Source of the DNA: Litomosoides sigmodontis
Lineage: Eukaryota > Nematoda > Chromadorea > Rhabditida > Onchocercidae
Direction of reading: 5' to 3'
Length of the DNA: 64,000 nt
Assembly (NCBI GenBank): GCA_963070105.1
Contig: OY718805.1
Coordinates: 8,647,652-8,711,651, forward strand
Shown in pieces: positions 1 through 13,150 of the stretch. The notes under the pieces are model-generated. The model was not told where the DNA came from, searched no databases, and saw only the letters and a list, made by a program, of their open reading frames with translations. Position 1 is the stretch's first letter. Every line of letters starts with the position of its first letter. The position numbers and the translations under genes are program-made.

Positions 1-1052
1 GTATTGCGTTGCGAAAATTACTTTAATTTTTGTGTTGCTATTGGACTTTCCGATTGTGTTATCACATCGACACTCTCACTCTAAAGGAAGCATTGAATTC
101 GACGATGTACGAAATTGAAAAGTACTAGAAAAAAAGAAACACGAAAAGAATGAGGAGGAATATCGATAGGAAGTTGCAATTCTCGTCGATTTCCTTCGCG
201 CCTATTTTAATAGATTTGTTCAAAAAAAAACAAAAAAAAAAAAGAAATTAAGTTAAATATGACAGTTAATGCGGTAAGATTATAGGATGTAAAAAAAGGA
301 AACTGTCACTGAGAAGTTTTTTTTTTTTCCTAACTTCAATCATACTACTTTGTTTTCTTATTTCACTTGGAATGTTGCTTTTAACGTTTTCATCATTTGC
401 TTACGACTCCTCTATTTTGGCGTGTATTTTATTTGAAAGCGAAATTTGAAAGCGAAATGGAAGAGGACACCTTTCTGCACTTACTCCTCCAACACATATC
501 ACAACAATCTTCTCTCCACTCGTCTACACCTAACAATGATTTCACTTCTTTTAACATTTCTAAAATATTGCAATAATCATGTGGGTTAAATACACCACGT
601 TACTATATGCTAATTTCGAACTGCTGAAAGTTCCGTCTTCCACGTACCTGTTAGTTTTCGTGCGGGTTCAATGTTGTGGTCCATATATTCAACGGTTGGC
701 CGTTATTTTAGTCAACATATTTTTTTAGCGTGTCGCAACGATTTATTGCTTTCACGTGTTGCTGTTGTAAGTGTGTGAGAAAAAGTGGTGCATGTCACGT
801 GGGCTGGATGACATCACTGAAACTAGAAAAATAATTACGTCAGTGGTATTCCGTGTATAAAAAACTTCCGCATAAAATTTTTTTCATTTCAGTGCAGTTA
901 GGAAGTGAGCAGAGTGCACATTCATTGATCCCTCTCCTTCATTGATCCAACCATTTCGATCAGTGAGAATTATTTTGGCTAATTCGTGGAAGTGACATTT
1001 TCGTTCGGTGTGGAGATTACGTTGTTTTGAATTCAATTACAGGTAATCAGTA
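1..1052. other. 5' flank of srp-72, no gene seen
   Basis: No coding exon could be supported. The stretch holds poly-A/poly-T runs, a 13-bp tandem duplication (432-444 and 445-457), a short duplicated TTCATTGATCC near 922-948, and the presumed promoter of SRP72 at its right end. A TTACAG at 1037-1042 lies 10 nt before the SRP72 start codon and could be the spliced-leader acceptor. Confidence 0.6.
797..863 (+). promoter_or_regulatory. Putative srp-72 promoter: bZIP-like sites and TATA box
   Basis: A CACGTG E-box (797-802), a TGACATCA (810-817) and a TTACGTCA (836-843, a CRE-type half site on the other strand) stand within 50 bp. They are followed by TATAAAA at 857-863, about 190 bp upstream of the SRP72 start codon. 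The spacing is promoter-like. bZIP factors of the CREB/ATF/XBP1 class bind such sites, so ER-stress control of a secretory gene is conceivable. This is inference from motifs only. Confidence 0.35.
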
Positions 1053-4000
1053 ATGGTTGTGGAGAGTGGTGCAAAGCAGTGCTTCATTGAGCTTGCTAAA
1101 GCAGACACCAGCGCTGATTATGATAGAGCACTTAAAATCGCCAACAAAGGTAAATTGTTCAAACATTTGACAAGTTTGTCTGCTCAATAAGCATTAGGTG
1201 TTCAGTTCAACTACATTTAGGTTGTTGGTAATTAATTGCGCAATCGGTCAGTTACCATCTACTGCACATAATATCCTGCTATTATCTTTATATTTCGCGA
1301 CTTTTGACGTTTTTTTCATGGTTTTAACGATGTAATAGTGTAATCGAAATTGTTTCTCTAATTTTTATCATACTCTTTCTTCCTATTTTCAGTATTGCGA
1401 ACATATCCAAGAGAAACATTGGCATTTAAATGCAAATTAGTGGCACTTATACAACTTAGTCGTTTAGATGAGGCACTTGCTCTGATCAAGAAGACCCCGC
1501 CTCATCACATGGGGTAATTAATTTCGTATTTATTTACCAGTGTTATATAATTAAATCCTTTTTTGACCGTTTTTGGTCGTATATTCTGCTCATCATTTGA
1601 TATTACTTGGTGAGAAGTTACCGTTTAAGATAAATTGTGAAATTTAATGTAAGATTAAATTGATTTTGACGTTATACCTTCCTGATTTTCAGAGATTGTC
1701 TGTTTGAAAAGGCTTACGTTTTGTATCGAATGCAGGAAGATGCAGCTGCATTAGAAACACTTCAAAAAGCTTCAGAAGATGATTATCGTTGTATGGAACT
1801 GAAGGCACAGCTGCTTTATCGTGCCGAATGTTTCGATGAAGCTTCGAAAATATTTACGTATCTTTTTCTTTATATTTTCTTGTACTTGGTTTGTAAGATT
1901 TTCGATTTCATAGTAAATTTCCAATTCTTTTTGTGGGTACATTCATTAGATTATGAAAATATTAGATTATTTTTGCTTTCAGGACCTTGCTAAAAGATTA
2001 TTCAGATGATTACGATGAAGAACGTTGTGCGAATTTGATCGCAGCTATTGCACAATTGCAAGCCAGTGGCCATTATCAGGTTTTCAGGTTTTGATGATTT
2101 TTTAGAAATAAACCAGAAATTGTAGATGTTAGTTATAACAATGGTGGAGCAGTGAATTGAGGTACTCAGATAACATCAAAAAGTTGTGTAGTATTAATTC
2201 TAATGTGTGAGATAATAATATTGGAAATGTTAAGCAAAAAGATGAGGACCTGGGGTAATTTTATGTTGTACAACAGTTTTTTTTCAGCAGCTACCATCAC
2301 ATCTGGATACATTTGAACAGTTGTATAATGCTGCATGCCAATTGATTGAATCAGGTGGATATGATCAAGCGCTGACATTTCTTGAAAAAGCTGAAAGTTT
2401 GTTTTTGTTTTTTTTCCCACTCCAGAATTCGAACATTTGTAGTATATTTATGTTGTATTCCTAATGTAGGATAATTCTCATGTTTTTTTCAGAGTTGTGC
2501 AGTGATACGTTGGTAGAGGAAGGTTTATCAGAAGAAGAAATTGAGGAGGAGCTATCATTTATTCGAGTCCAAAAAGCATTTGTTCTTCAGATGCTGGGTA
2601 GAAGAGACGATGCCTTAAAAATCTATTTGCGAATTCAGAATCTTAAGTTAGTAGATGTTTTTGATTTCAAAATTTTTCATATTTGAAAATTAGACCTTTT
2701 ATTTCAGTCCGTCAGACAAAAGCGTTATCGCAGTGGTCACAAATAATATACCATCTTGTCGTTTGGAACAAAATTTGTTAGAGGCACGAAAGAAATTGAA
2801 AACTGCACTGCAGGTTGAGACTTCAAAGCTGACAGCTCGGCAGCGACGTATTCTTTTGTTAAATCAGGTTATATTTTTTAAGCAGCTTTCAAATATCCTT
2901 TATCTCTTATCATGATCATCAGTTGATGACAATGTACATTACCGATGAAGAATGGGCAAATACAATGTGCTGTGCCTAATTTTACGTTTTATTCCGTGGA
3001 GTATGACCTGTTGAAATGTTCCATTTTAAATTTGATCTAAATTGTAAGAAATTTTAAGAGCGAATAAAGCGGTTTGTTCAAAACGCGTTTAAAATGTTGT
3101 ACTCATATAGATCATGTTATTTTTTAATACGTTTATCAGTAATTTCTTTACTTGTGATAATCTTTAAAATAATTTAGGCTTTGGTGCATCTTTTCTCAAA
3201 TCAACGCGAGCCGTGTCGTCGTACACTTGAAGAATTTACCAAAAAGTATGGTTCTTCTACTGAAGTCACACTGATAGAAGCAGCACTCCATGTTCGCTCG
3301 AAAGAGCTCCAGAAAGCACTTACGGTTCTCAAGGACGATCCCTCAAAAGAGGCGAAATTGACGACAGTACAAATTTTGCTCGATGAAGGTTTGCATGCAG
3401 TTTAATCCAATTTATTTTCTTTCTTTAATTGTTCAGGAGGTTTGTTTCTAAGCGCTCTGACAACCTCACATTATCCAGAATTATGGCTATGCTTTTATCT
3501 TTTGTTTCCTGCAAAAACAACTGAAAACTAGCAGAGTAAAATCTTTTTAATGTATTATGAACTGTTTAATTGGCAGTTCAAATTAAGTATTGACAATGTT
3601 ATTGTGAATCATTCAAGAGGTCCATACATGGTCTTATTTATATTCGTTAGCTAGATATTTCTTGTACTAGTATGTGATAATTTAGTAATTCCCATGTTAA
3701 GAATGAAAACTTCAATTTACAGGAAAATTGGAAGATGCCAGTTCTGCATTGAACGAACTATCCTCAGATTTATTATCTCTTCCTGCAATTTTGCAGCTGA
3801 GAGTTGCCCTTCTCCTAGCCACAAACCAGCAAAATGTATGTTCAGTCATAATGTTCTTGCTACTTTTTGCTATTGGCATGAGAAGAAGCTGGCTTCTCAT
3901 CTCACCAAAAATTGGGTTTTGTTCGTGACACTCGTGTATTTTTCATTTTAAATGAAAGTTTAATTGCAGGTAGCGCTAAATCTTCTAACATCTGTGTTGG

Positions 4001-5081
4001 ATTCGGCAAAAAATGAAAAGGTTCGTATCGCAGTGCTTGAGAAAATTGCTTCGCTCAACATTCAATTAGGAGATCATCGTTCTGCTGCAGAATGTTTTGA
4101 GAAGCTTTCTGAACTTCGTCCTGATGACATGCAAATAATGTGTTCATTGATCAAAGCTTACTCAATGTTTAATACATCTCGAGCTGAGGAGTTATTGGCG
4201 AAAGTATTTCCACAAGGGAATAGCACGGACATTGATGTTGACGCGCTAGAGAATTCAGCATTTATTTTGTATGGAGAACGTTATCGTCAGAAGAAAGAAA
4301 TGAAAACAGATACTCCAGATGGTGTTGGTTACACTTTTTTTTGATTAGATAAGCACTGGTTGATGTGGGGTGTGGGACTGAAATGGGTGGTTTAAATAAG
4401 TGGTTTGAAATATGTTCTTTTCATGCTCTGAAATATGTTCTTTTCAGCATACATCATTTTGTTTTTGTATTGCTGTTTTGTATTAATGTGGTTGAATGCA
4501 AAGTCAATATTTTTATTATAGCTTTTAGTGAAGCTAATGCGTGAAATAAAAATCAGGGAACTGGGAAATTAGCGCTTTGTAGGTTTATACTACACTATTT
4601 GTAGTCTGTTTAACAACATATTTTTTCTTCCAGGATGTAGTTGTTAGTAAAAGAAAAGCACGCAAACGTAAGCGAAAGATCATCTTACCGAAAAACTTCG
4701 ACCCGAAAGTCCCACCTGATCCGGAACGGTGGTTACCAAAACAAGAACGTGCAGCATTTAGGAAAAAACTTAACAAAAGGCACCGTGATCGCGATATCGG
4801 TCGAGGCACACAGGGAGCAGTTAGCTCTTCTCCCAAAATGTATTTTTGAATTTGTTATGCAACACAACCCTCCTTTTTTACGTCTGTTCTGAATGCTGTA
4901 CCTGATTGTTTATTAATAAAAATTATTAATTCGTGTCTTTAGGGAACCAACAGCAACGGCGACGAAAGCAAGTAATTCACATCCAACAGGACCAGTGATG
5001 GGTATGGAAGGTCCCCGTCAACAACGACCAGCTGGTCAACAACAAAAAAAGAAGAAAAAAAAGGCGGGTAATAAATGGTGA
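1053..5081 (+). CDS. srp-72: Signal recognition particle subunit SRP72
   Basis: SRP72 scaffolds the S domain of the signal recognition particle, binding 7SL RNA and SRP68, which targets nascent secretory proteins to the ER. The ATG at 1053 opens a first exon ending at about 1148. About ten further exons join in frame (for example 1393-1512, 1693-1857, 1982-2080, 2288-2396, 2492-2645, 3180-3390, 3722-3835, 3970-4326, 4634-4841, 4943-5081). The middle is made of helical TPR-like repeats rich in Ala/Leu. The diagnostic part is the C-terminus: a basic KARKRKRK stretch, then PPDPERWLPKQERAAFRKK and IGRGTQGA, which is the SRP72 RNA-binding motif. A Lys-rich tail ending in AGNKW follows. The protein is complete, with stop TGA at 5079-5081. 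Exon 1 may be trans-spliced at 1042. It lies tail-to-tail with the membrane-protein gene on the other strand, about 440 bp away. Confidence 0.93.
4404..4447 (+). repeat. 24-bp tandem duplication in srp-72 intron
   Basis: The run TGAAATATGTTCTTTTCA occurs twice, 24 bp apart (about 4406-4423 and 4430-4447). The second copy reads TTTTCAG and therefore makes a decoy 3' splice acceptor inside the intron that precedes the PERWLP exon. Confidence 0.7.
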
Positions 5082-5523
5082 TCACAAGAAATGTATCTTT
5101 CATGTATCTGAAAAGACCATGTTGTTCTAGCATGAATTAAAAAACCACTTTATTAAAAAAACTCTGAGTTTTTGTTTTGAAAATTCATTTAGTGTAATTT
5201 CCGGAATTTATTTCATTATGTTTTCAACAATCAAATTTCCCATCGATTCGGAGTTAAATGTTAGGTTTGTAAAAAGATATTTAACTAGCAAATATTCAGC
5301 TTTTACTTTCGCTTTTTGTTTTAGTTTTCTTAAATTCAATTTGTTTCATGATTGTCCATATCACTTCACAAATAGTGAAAACAGGTGTAGGTTAAATTTT
5401 AAACTAATATCTACACTCCTATAAACCGACTTTGCAAGCGCATTTTAAATTTCCTAACATATTAAAATTTTTCATATAAGAAAAGAACATTCATCTGCTG
5501 AAAGTATCTTGTGGTACATAACA

Positions 5524-8500
5524 TTACACATCTTGAATCGAATAAGTGTAATCTTGAGTAGCTGTTTGATCTGCAGTCAGTGGATTCCTGAATTCCACAA
5601 AAGGCTGCGGCGTATGAGAAATTCTAGTATTGTTTACCATGTCGAGAATCCTAAGACACCATACAATTGTTGCAAAATGAGCACCTAGTGCGAACACTTC
5701 CGCTGTATTGTGTATTCTCCATGACCAACTTGTCGCTTCGCCTACAATAAATCACACATTTTTAGAGCGTCTCAAAATTTTAATTTTAAATTCTTTGCTA
5801 AATTTAAAATTCGATACCAATATTTCGGTAGTCTAATTGTGTCAAAATGTCCGAGAAGCGAATTGCACTAATCATCAGCAGGCATGTACAATGCATTAAA
5901 TTTGCATATAATTCTCGACTAACGACAATCTGAAAGAAATGTTTTTTAACTGGAATAACACATTGATGCCATCACAGTAATTCCACCCATTACAATTTAC
6001 TGCATTTCAGCAAGGTAAATTAGCTCTGTAGCGGCTTTTAAACAGTTCTTAAATTTCACGTATAATGTAATTTTGTTTGATATTTTAACTGATTATAGTT
6101 GACATACCTGGTAGAGTGGAAAAATGAGGAGAGTTACAGTAAGAGAGAGATGGTAAAGTGAAGTAAGCAAAACAATTAATGGATGCCTTGATGAATTCCA
6201 TAAAAATTCGCACGTAGTAGCTATGAGTACTCCGGCACCAGCGACTAATAAAGCCAAACCAGTTTTCTGCAAATGTTCATTTTAAATGTATTTATCCGGA
6301 ACCTTGAAAATTATTTGCATTTATTTTGTAGAAATCACGACTAACCTATTGCAAGTTACATTTTTATCGGAAGTTGAATCATATGTTGATTGTATTTTTA
6401 GGTGACAAAAACATGCCACTACAATTGATAAATTGAATGATTAATATTGCGTGCATAATTAAAATAATGAAAATTTCAACTGTATACCTCAATAAATTTC
6501 TCCAATTTCATAGCTGCAGTGGTTTTTTCATCATTACTATAAGCATTACGACGTGGATTTATTTGTACCACTTGCCAGATAACGTGAACCATACCACATG
6601 ATGCAGCAAAAATACAAAAATACAAAAGTGTTTCAAGGAAATGTGATATAGCACCAGGTATAGTCAAATAATTGGTGCACCAAGCGGAACCACGATAAAA
6701 TATTTCACAAACTTCATCAGTATGATATCCATTCCATGACAGATAGAGGTATGAGATTAGCAAAAAAGTCGTTGATTGAATACAAAATAGTAATGTTGTT
6801 AATCTAAAATGAAATTTTGATAAATTTCAAAAACGAAAATTTTTCATGGTAAATTCATTTCTCATTCCATTTGTATAAAAGTAATACAGTCGATGAGTTA
6901 AAATGTGATCTATCATTTCAGCATCATTATTTTTTATCAAACAAATTTCGAAGAAATGTGAAACATACAGTGCAGGGATCACGAAGAAATTGACCTCCCT
7001 AGCGGAAGCAAAGAATAGGAATGCGGCAACCAATGTTGTCAAGAATGGTGTTTTTTGCTCATTGCCATGAAAAATTTTGTAAAATGCCTCCAAACGAGTT
7101 GATATAATATCGAATGCAAAAAGTGCAATAGAAATACCGCCTGATACGATACCTGAAGAAATTACATTTCTTACAAATAAAACTTGGACGGTGAAAATTT
7201 ACGAAAATTTGCATTTGTTGAAGTTAAAGTATGGAAGTCAACGACTAACAGATGCCTATGTTGATGTAAGCCATATTGAAATGCAATTCGCTGAACAACA
7301 TTTAATACAGTGTAAAGTATATAAATATAATACTATCTTATCGAATTAGTCAAATCAAGTCTTTTGTAAACGAGAGAAGTAAGATGTTAATAGCACACCT
7401 GAGATGAAGAGGAATGTTTTGAATTGACGAGAGAAATTCACGTGAAGTGGCTGTCCACATGACCTAATAAGTGTTAAGGTTAGAATAATCAACAACAAAA
7501 TGTGGATAATGCCAGTGCTCAAACTAAGCACTGATAACCAGTCCGGTGTCCATTTTGCAAATGTTGTTCCAGAAATCTGCAACAATTTTGATAAAATTGA
7601 AAATTTCATTTTAATTTCAAAGTTTTAATTTAATCTTTCAAATTTTAACAAATAAACTTTTTCATGCTTTCTTTTTTCGAGAATGGAAAAATTGATTCAA
7701 CAAAACACCTACCACAGCATTGGAGAACCATCGATAATCAATCCATAAATAAGTGACAGTTGGATAAATACTTATTGAAGAAAGACAGAAAGTTATTACT
7801 CTCGTTGGAGAATTTGCTGGAATTCGTAGCACACATAAAATACCTAAAAAATGAAAACACATTCTAGCAATGTAATCATGCAATAGGTAAATAATTTAGT
7901 AATATAAATTAGTAATATTAAAAAAAAAATGGTTTAGGAATTACCAAGTGCTATATTAAGCGAAATCCAAAGCGGTTCATCTATCGTATAATGTATGAAC
8001 GTATAGCGAATAACATTGCCAATGGTACGTAAAAAGTATAATTCAGCAATCCAAAAGAAGAATTTAAGCATTGAATTAGCGATGAGAGCACAACCGATCA
8101 CAGCTAATAGCAGCGAATGTCTTTCCATTTGAATAGTGAGGAATTTACGATGGCAAGATGAAAGTATTAGTAGCACTAATGCTACCGATACTGCACTTAG
8201 AACCATATCCACAGCACTGTAACTGATTAATCCACACACCTGAAATATTCACTGGTTTTTTTTTTTCAGTAGCAAATCTTTGAGCAACATCTTTATTACT
8301 TATGAATAGCACCATGAAATGACATTTGCACTCCCATCAATAAATAGTATGAGGAAAGCTATGGGATAGTTATGGATAAGGCGTGTGGATAAAATTAGTC
8401 CATTAGGACAGTGACAGTGTAATTTTTAGCCATACCTGTATCCTTGTAATAAACGCATTCCTTGTTAATGAATCGAAATCCTTGAAAATAGCAATGATAT

Positions 8501-8777
8501 TACAGAAATCAGCAATGACTGCAGCCGAACAAATGGCCAAGGTGAAGATGTTAACAATGATGGCAAGGATGAACGAAGTGGACAAATGATTGAAAGATGG
8601 ACAGATGGATGAAGCAATACCAGCAAAGAATGATATGATTGTTATCCAATGAGTATTCGTGAAGTGTACCGTATGATATGACTTTTCCGCTTGAATACAG
8701 CCAGCCAAGAAGGCATTTACAATATTTACAACACCAACAATTATAAGTATCCGAGAATTTCTATGTATTTTATTCAT
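5524..8777 (-). CDS. Unrecognised polytopic membrane protein
   Basis: I do not recognise the family. Nine exons join in frame on the minus strand (about 8777-8436, 8240-7945, 7845-7712, 7577-7400, 7153-6892, 6803-6487, 6268-6110, 5931-5815, 5741-5524). They encode roughly 580 residues with about twelve hydrophobic segments and few charges, for example ILIIVGVVNIVNAFLAGC, VLSAVSVALVLLILSS, ILLLIILTLTLI, FLTTLVAAFLFFA and GLALLVAGAGVLIATT. The ATG at 8777 (MNKIHRNSR) is the first Met of the open exon. The frame stays open upstream without another ATG before 8858, so a further exon is possible. The soluble C-terminal tail ends at TAA 5524-5526. The donor at 6892 was chosen because it is the only GT that keeps the frame. 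No signal peptide cleavage site is evident and no transporter signature was found. A multipass channel, transporter or receptor-like role is only a guess. Confidence 0.7.
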
Positions 8778-10371
8778 CGTCTTTTTTCTTGTCACATTTG
8801 AAAAGTTAGCTTCGTTTTCAGTAAAAGTAGAAGTTTGAGCATTCAATATGTTGCTCAATTACAGCTCACAATGATGGTAGATGAGGTAGAATTGAAGTGA
8901 ATTAAGCCCAAAACAAAATCCAATCGAAAGCCAAACACAGCAGTCAGCTTGAAATTGCAGCAAACAGCAATTAGATTAAATTATTATCTGAAATTGAACT
9001 GAAATAAATTCAAAAATTCAACTAAAATATGATTGAAATCAATGTATGCTATCAAATTTTATCCAAACAAGAAGAAAACCTAACATTTAGTCAATGAAAT
9101 GGCTAAAATTTGCTCCATTCTAAAATCCACACCGCACACACATTGGATGGGAGAAATGTATGGGTGGAGAAATTCGATATTAGTAAATTGCGAAAGGCTC
9201 ACCACCTTTCATTCTCACCTGCAATTACCAGTTTCAGTAAATTGTGTACAGCGTGTTACGCCGCTCTACCACCCTTTCCTCCTAGATCATTCCTTTCATT
9301 TCTACTATTTACTATTTTTAATATAATACGTCGCCCAACTGCTATTATCATACACAAAGAATAGCCGCCAACTACAACAACAGGTTGCAAAGAATCAGAG
9401 ACAACCCGAATTTACACTTCATCTTCTCTCCACTTCACAATCCATTAACGTGAGATAATTGAGAGAGTTCAGTGCTTGAATTTAGGTGAACTAGAAGATA
9501 TCTCGAATTGATAGTTTTATGAAATAGCAAGTAAGCCCTGAATTTAACACTCACATAACATCATTTACATTTCCTAAGAAATTTGGCTTGTGCCTTGTTG
9601 AATAATACAAAATTCATACAGAACAATTATTAAGTGATAAAAGTAGCTTTTTAATTCAGACAATTAGTGAATTGAAGAACTCAGCAGAAATATCTCATCA
9701 ATACCAGCACTTTAATCACAGTTTATTCGCGTGTTTTTGCTATGATAATTCCATGGCACGTACGTATATTATGAGTTGTTCAAATTTTTTAGCACTATGT
9801 TCCTGATGAAAAGCTGCAAGGCTAATCAAATACGTTTGATATGTATAGAATCTAAAAGAATCATTTGCAGTTATTGCTGACCATGGTGGTGATAACTAAT
9901 TAATTTGCAAGACGTTTTTTGAAAAAATTACTTGAATATTGCATGTGCACATCGAGTATTAAGAAAAAGATTTTATTGAGTAAAACGAGCACAGTGTTCG
10001 AGAGCTGTTTTCCGCGGTTAATGATATTATCATATAATTATTTGAATAAAATAAGTGTAAAAAATTCAGAGTCCAAAATTTTCAGGAGCAACTTCTCTAA
10101 AGATATGTTTTCGCAACAAAATGTTTTCCAAAGCAACTTCAATAACCCACAAGTAAAAAACGACCACAAAAATAAAAGAAACTAAACATCATCATGTTTT
10201 TACACTGGATATAAAATAATTCAGAAAGACTTCACTGAACACAAAACAACAAGGCAAGATATAAACAAAATAACCAAATTTTTATGAAAATATAGCATAA
10301 ATTCAATTGCATTTGATTGAAATATTGAACTAGAATGACGGATTAATTTAAACTCACAGTAATCAAAACAA
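8778..10371. other. Intergenic stretch, no gene seen
   Basis: About 1.6 kb between the membrane-protein start and the 3' end of the TBC1D20 gene, both on the minus strand. The short open frames near 9100-9360 and 9919-10185 have no splice-consistent partners and no recognisable sequence. The stretch probably contains the promoter of the membrane-protein gene. Confidence 0.5.
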
Positions 10372-13150
10372 TCAGTAGGAAGAACTAATAAACATATATT
10401 TTGAGATAATGTACATTGCTGCAGTAGCAGTACCCGCAACTAACCAATTTCGAAGAGATATTTGTGGAAGTGATGGTTTTCGTATTCTATTAATATTTAT
10501 AACATGTTGATAATCCTCCATTAGTGGACCACGTAAACGCGAGGGTGGAAACATCCTTAAATTATAAATAATCTTTTAAAGGTTTTATTTAATTACAAAA
10601 AATAAATAATTTAGTAATACAAACAAAAAGAAAAAATGGAATACAAACAAACAGAAAATATATGTATGATGAAAATTTGAAGAAATAACCGAAATAGATC
10701 TTGTGCGTCGTGAATTAGTGCTTGAACAGGGATATCATTTGGCATTACATTCAGTAGGTGATGGATAGAAGCCATATCTCGAGAACAATTCAGAACTGCA
10801 TTACTTCGCCATAAAACGACAGCAGAAGTTAAAAAAATAGGAGTAAGCGCGTGAGTAGCAAGGAAAAAGTCGAAACAAAGAACAATCTAAAAGCAAGGAA
10901 AGAAAAACATTAATATAATTTAATTTTATATTTACTCTACTTTTCTTGTCACTTACAGTTCGTCATTTTAGAGTTTCCTTCAAAAAAAATGATCCAATTC
11001 AATGAACATGATTAACACATTAGTGACTATAACAAAGTTTGAAAAAAATGAAGCCAGAAAAGAAAGCAGAACTATGCAAAAGAAAGCGCTGCATTTTTCT
11101 AGAAGACTTGAAGAAAACGAACTTGGTGATAATGATGTAGAGCATGTGAAAACCATGTCAATGGCCAGCTCAAAGCAAATAATGACCCCAATTCTACTGC
11201 ACGTACTACTTTTTCCAATTCTTCATCAACTTTCCAGAGCAATACATACATCAAGTCAAGATCTCTCAATACTGTATCCTCAAGGCTTTTGAGAAGGTAA
11301 CTGAAAAGTATTAATTTTCGAAAAAGCATCAACTGAAGCGCTAACGAAATATTTCCCATTTAAAAGCATTTTGTTCAAAAAAGATTTAGTAATAATTCCT
11401 TTGAGATTTAAACTTGAAAAAGACGCAAAACACTCTCTATCAATGAAACAATCCTTATCAAACAGAAAGCAAACCCTCTGAAGATTCCATTATTCGCCAA
11501 AAGTGTACCAACGTGCTCTGCTTTTTCATTACCGAGCACCAACAGTAAGGTCAAGCAAACATCGTGAAAACCTTAAAACGTGATATATCACATAACAAAT
11601 TACAAGCTCACAAGTTTCTATGACAAATGATAAATTTATTCTGTATAGCACCGTGTTAGATTCACTAATTGCATACACTATAAAAACAAACTGAATAAAA
11701 AGGATAAAATATTTATTGAAGAGCTTGCAAGACGAAACTTTTCGCAAAATAACTTGCTAAACGAAGTTTTTAAATGATCTCCATTACCTTGATAATAATG
11801 AAATCGTGGACAGCTCCAGAGAATTTTCACAATTAAAGGAGTCAAATCTTCCTGCAAAGTACACCGTTCTTCATCTGATATATTAGGTGGAAATCGTGAT
11901 AATGTACGTCCAACATCCATCTGTACCTGGTTCCACTCTCGATGACTTTGCAAATCTTGTAATGTTGGACTTGACAACTAAAATACTGGGCTTGAGTACA
12001 GACGCTAACGCACTGGATAAAAGTGATGTTATTGAAAACAGTGCTACTTTTCAACTAAAAGCACTCTATGTCTTATTATTAAATGCAACATTAGTTTTAT
12101 TATTAATTAACAATCGCACTAAAGAAATATTCCGTGGCTTACAGCTACCTACAGTTTAAAAGAAATCCACCCACACTATATGCCTCAAAACTCTTTTCAA
12201 ATACTAGGGAAAGAAAAAACCCCGTAGAAGTCTTATGAAATGGGCACATCGCAACGTACTGAAAGGAAAACCATGACTGATTTCTTTAGAATTTAATAAC
12301 TTCGTTAGTATCGTTGATACTCCTGGTTGCTATCTTTTTATTCAGATTTAATTTTGAAGTTACCTAAAAATTTGTTTTTAGGAAAAATACCACTAAAATT
12401 TTCAAAATTATTATTCAAATTGTTAGATTAAGAAGATGACTAGTACATATATGCAAGAACTTACAATGGAAGTTGAGCTACTTTTGTAATTGTTTTCTTC
12501 ATAAATGAAATCAGAATGAGCAGATTCAAAATCAGAGTCTGAAAATGTTGACGTTGTTTCCTCATCACCAAAAGAATCCTGCACTAATGAAGATGCCAAA
12601 ACTGGCCAAACAAGAGCACGAATTTCATCCAGAACCAAACCTATGATATACACATATATCGATTTTAACAGTATAAAGCCAGCATAAAGTAACAGACACA
12701 GCAGATTTTACACAGAATATTCTACTAACCATTCAGTAAGTACCCAACCAATGTTTGCTAATATCAAAAGAAGACAAAGTTTTTCAATCCTGAAAGCTCT
12801 AGGATAATAGCGAAATACATATGAATGAAATGCGTCACGAACTGAAATAAAAATTGTGCTAAACAATTTCAACACATATAAGTAGGATGCATTACAATAT
12901 TTGATATTTGACAATGTCAACACAACGAATTTGTGGTAAATTTAGAAGACTTAAAAGGATCTCAAAACGTTGAACAAAAGCAGTTACCACCAGCAGATAA
13001 GGCAAACTGACGCAGCTGACTGATATGCAAATGTAGTGAGTCGTGATTTTCATCAATAAAAGTCCGCATGCGTTTGCATTTAATTTGCAACGTTCGACTA
13101 ACTGCATTTTTTAATACGTCTCCATTTCCTTTGCTGTTCTGAAACCTCAT
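10372..13150 (-). CDS. tbc-20: TBC1D20-type Rab GTPase-activating protein
   Basis: TBC1D20 is an ER-anchored GAP for Rab1 that tunes ER-to-Golgi traffic. The start ATG at 13150 is followed by a helical N-terminus ending QLRQFALSAGG, which splices (donor at 12988) to LVLDEIRALVWPVLA, as in family members. An acidic Ser/Thr insert comes next. The TBC core then shows VQMDVGRTLSRFPP, which carries the D-x-x-R arginine finger, and HYYQG joined across an intron to FHDVCLTLLLVLGNEKA, which carries the YxQ glutamine finger. Later exons give LGSLFALSWPLTWF and DFFLATHALTPIF, then ASIHHLLNVMPND and DAQDLFRMFPPSRLRG. The last exon (10556-10372) encodes a C-terminal hydrophobic anchor (WLVAGTATAAMYIISKY), typical of TBC1D20. 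Other exons lie at about 12641-12464, 11974-11790, 11568-11478, 11300-11123 and 10889-10697. Both catalytic fingers are present, so an active GAP is expected. Confidence 0.92.
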
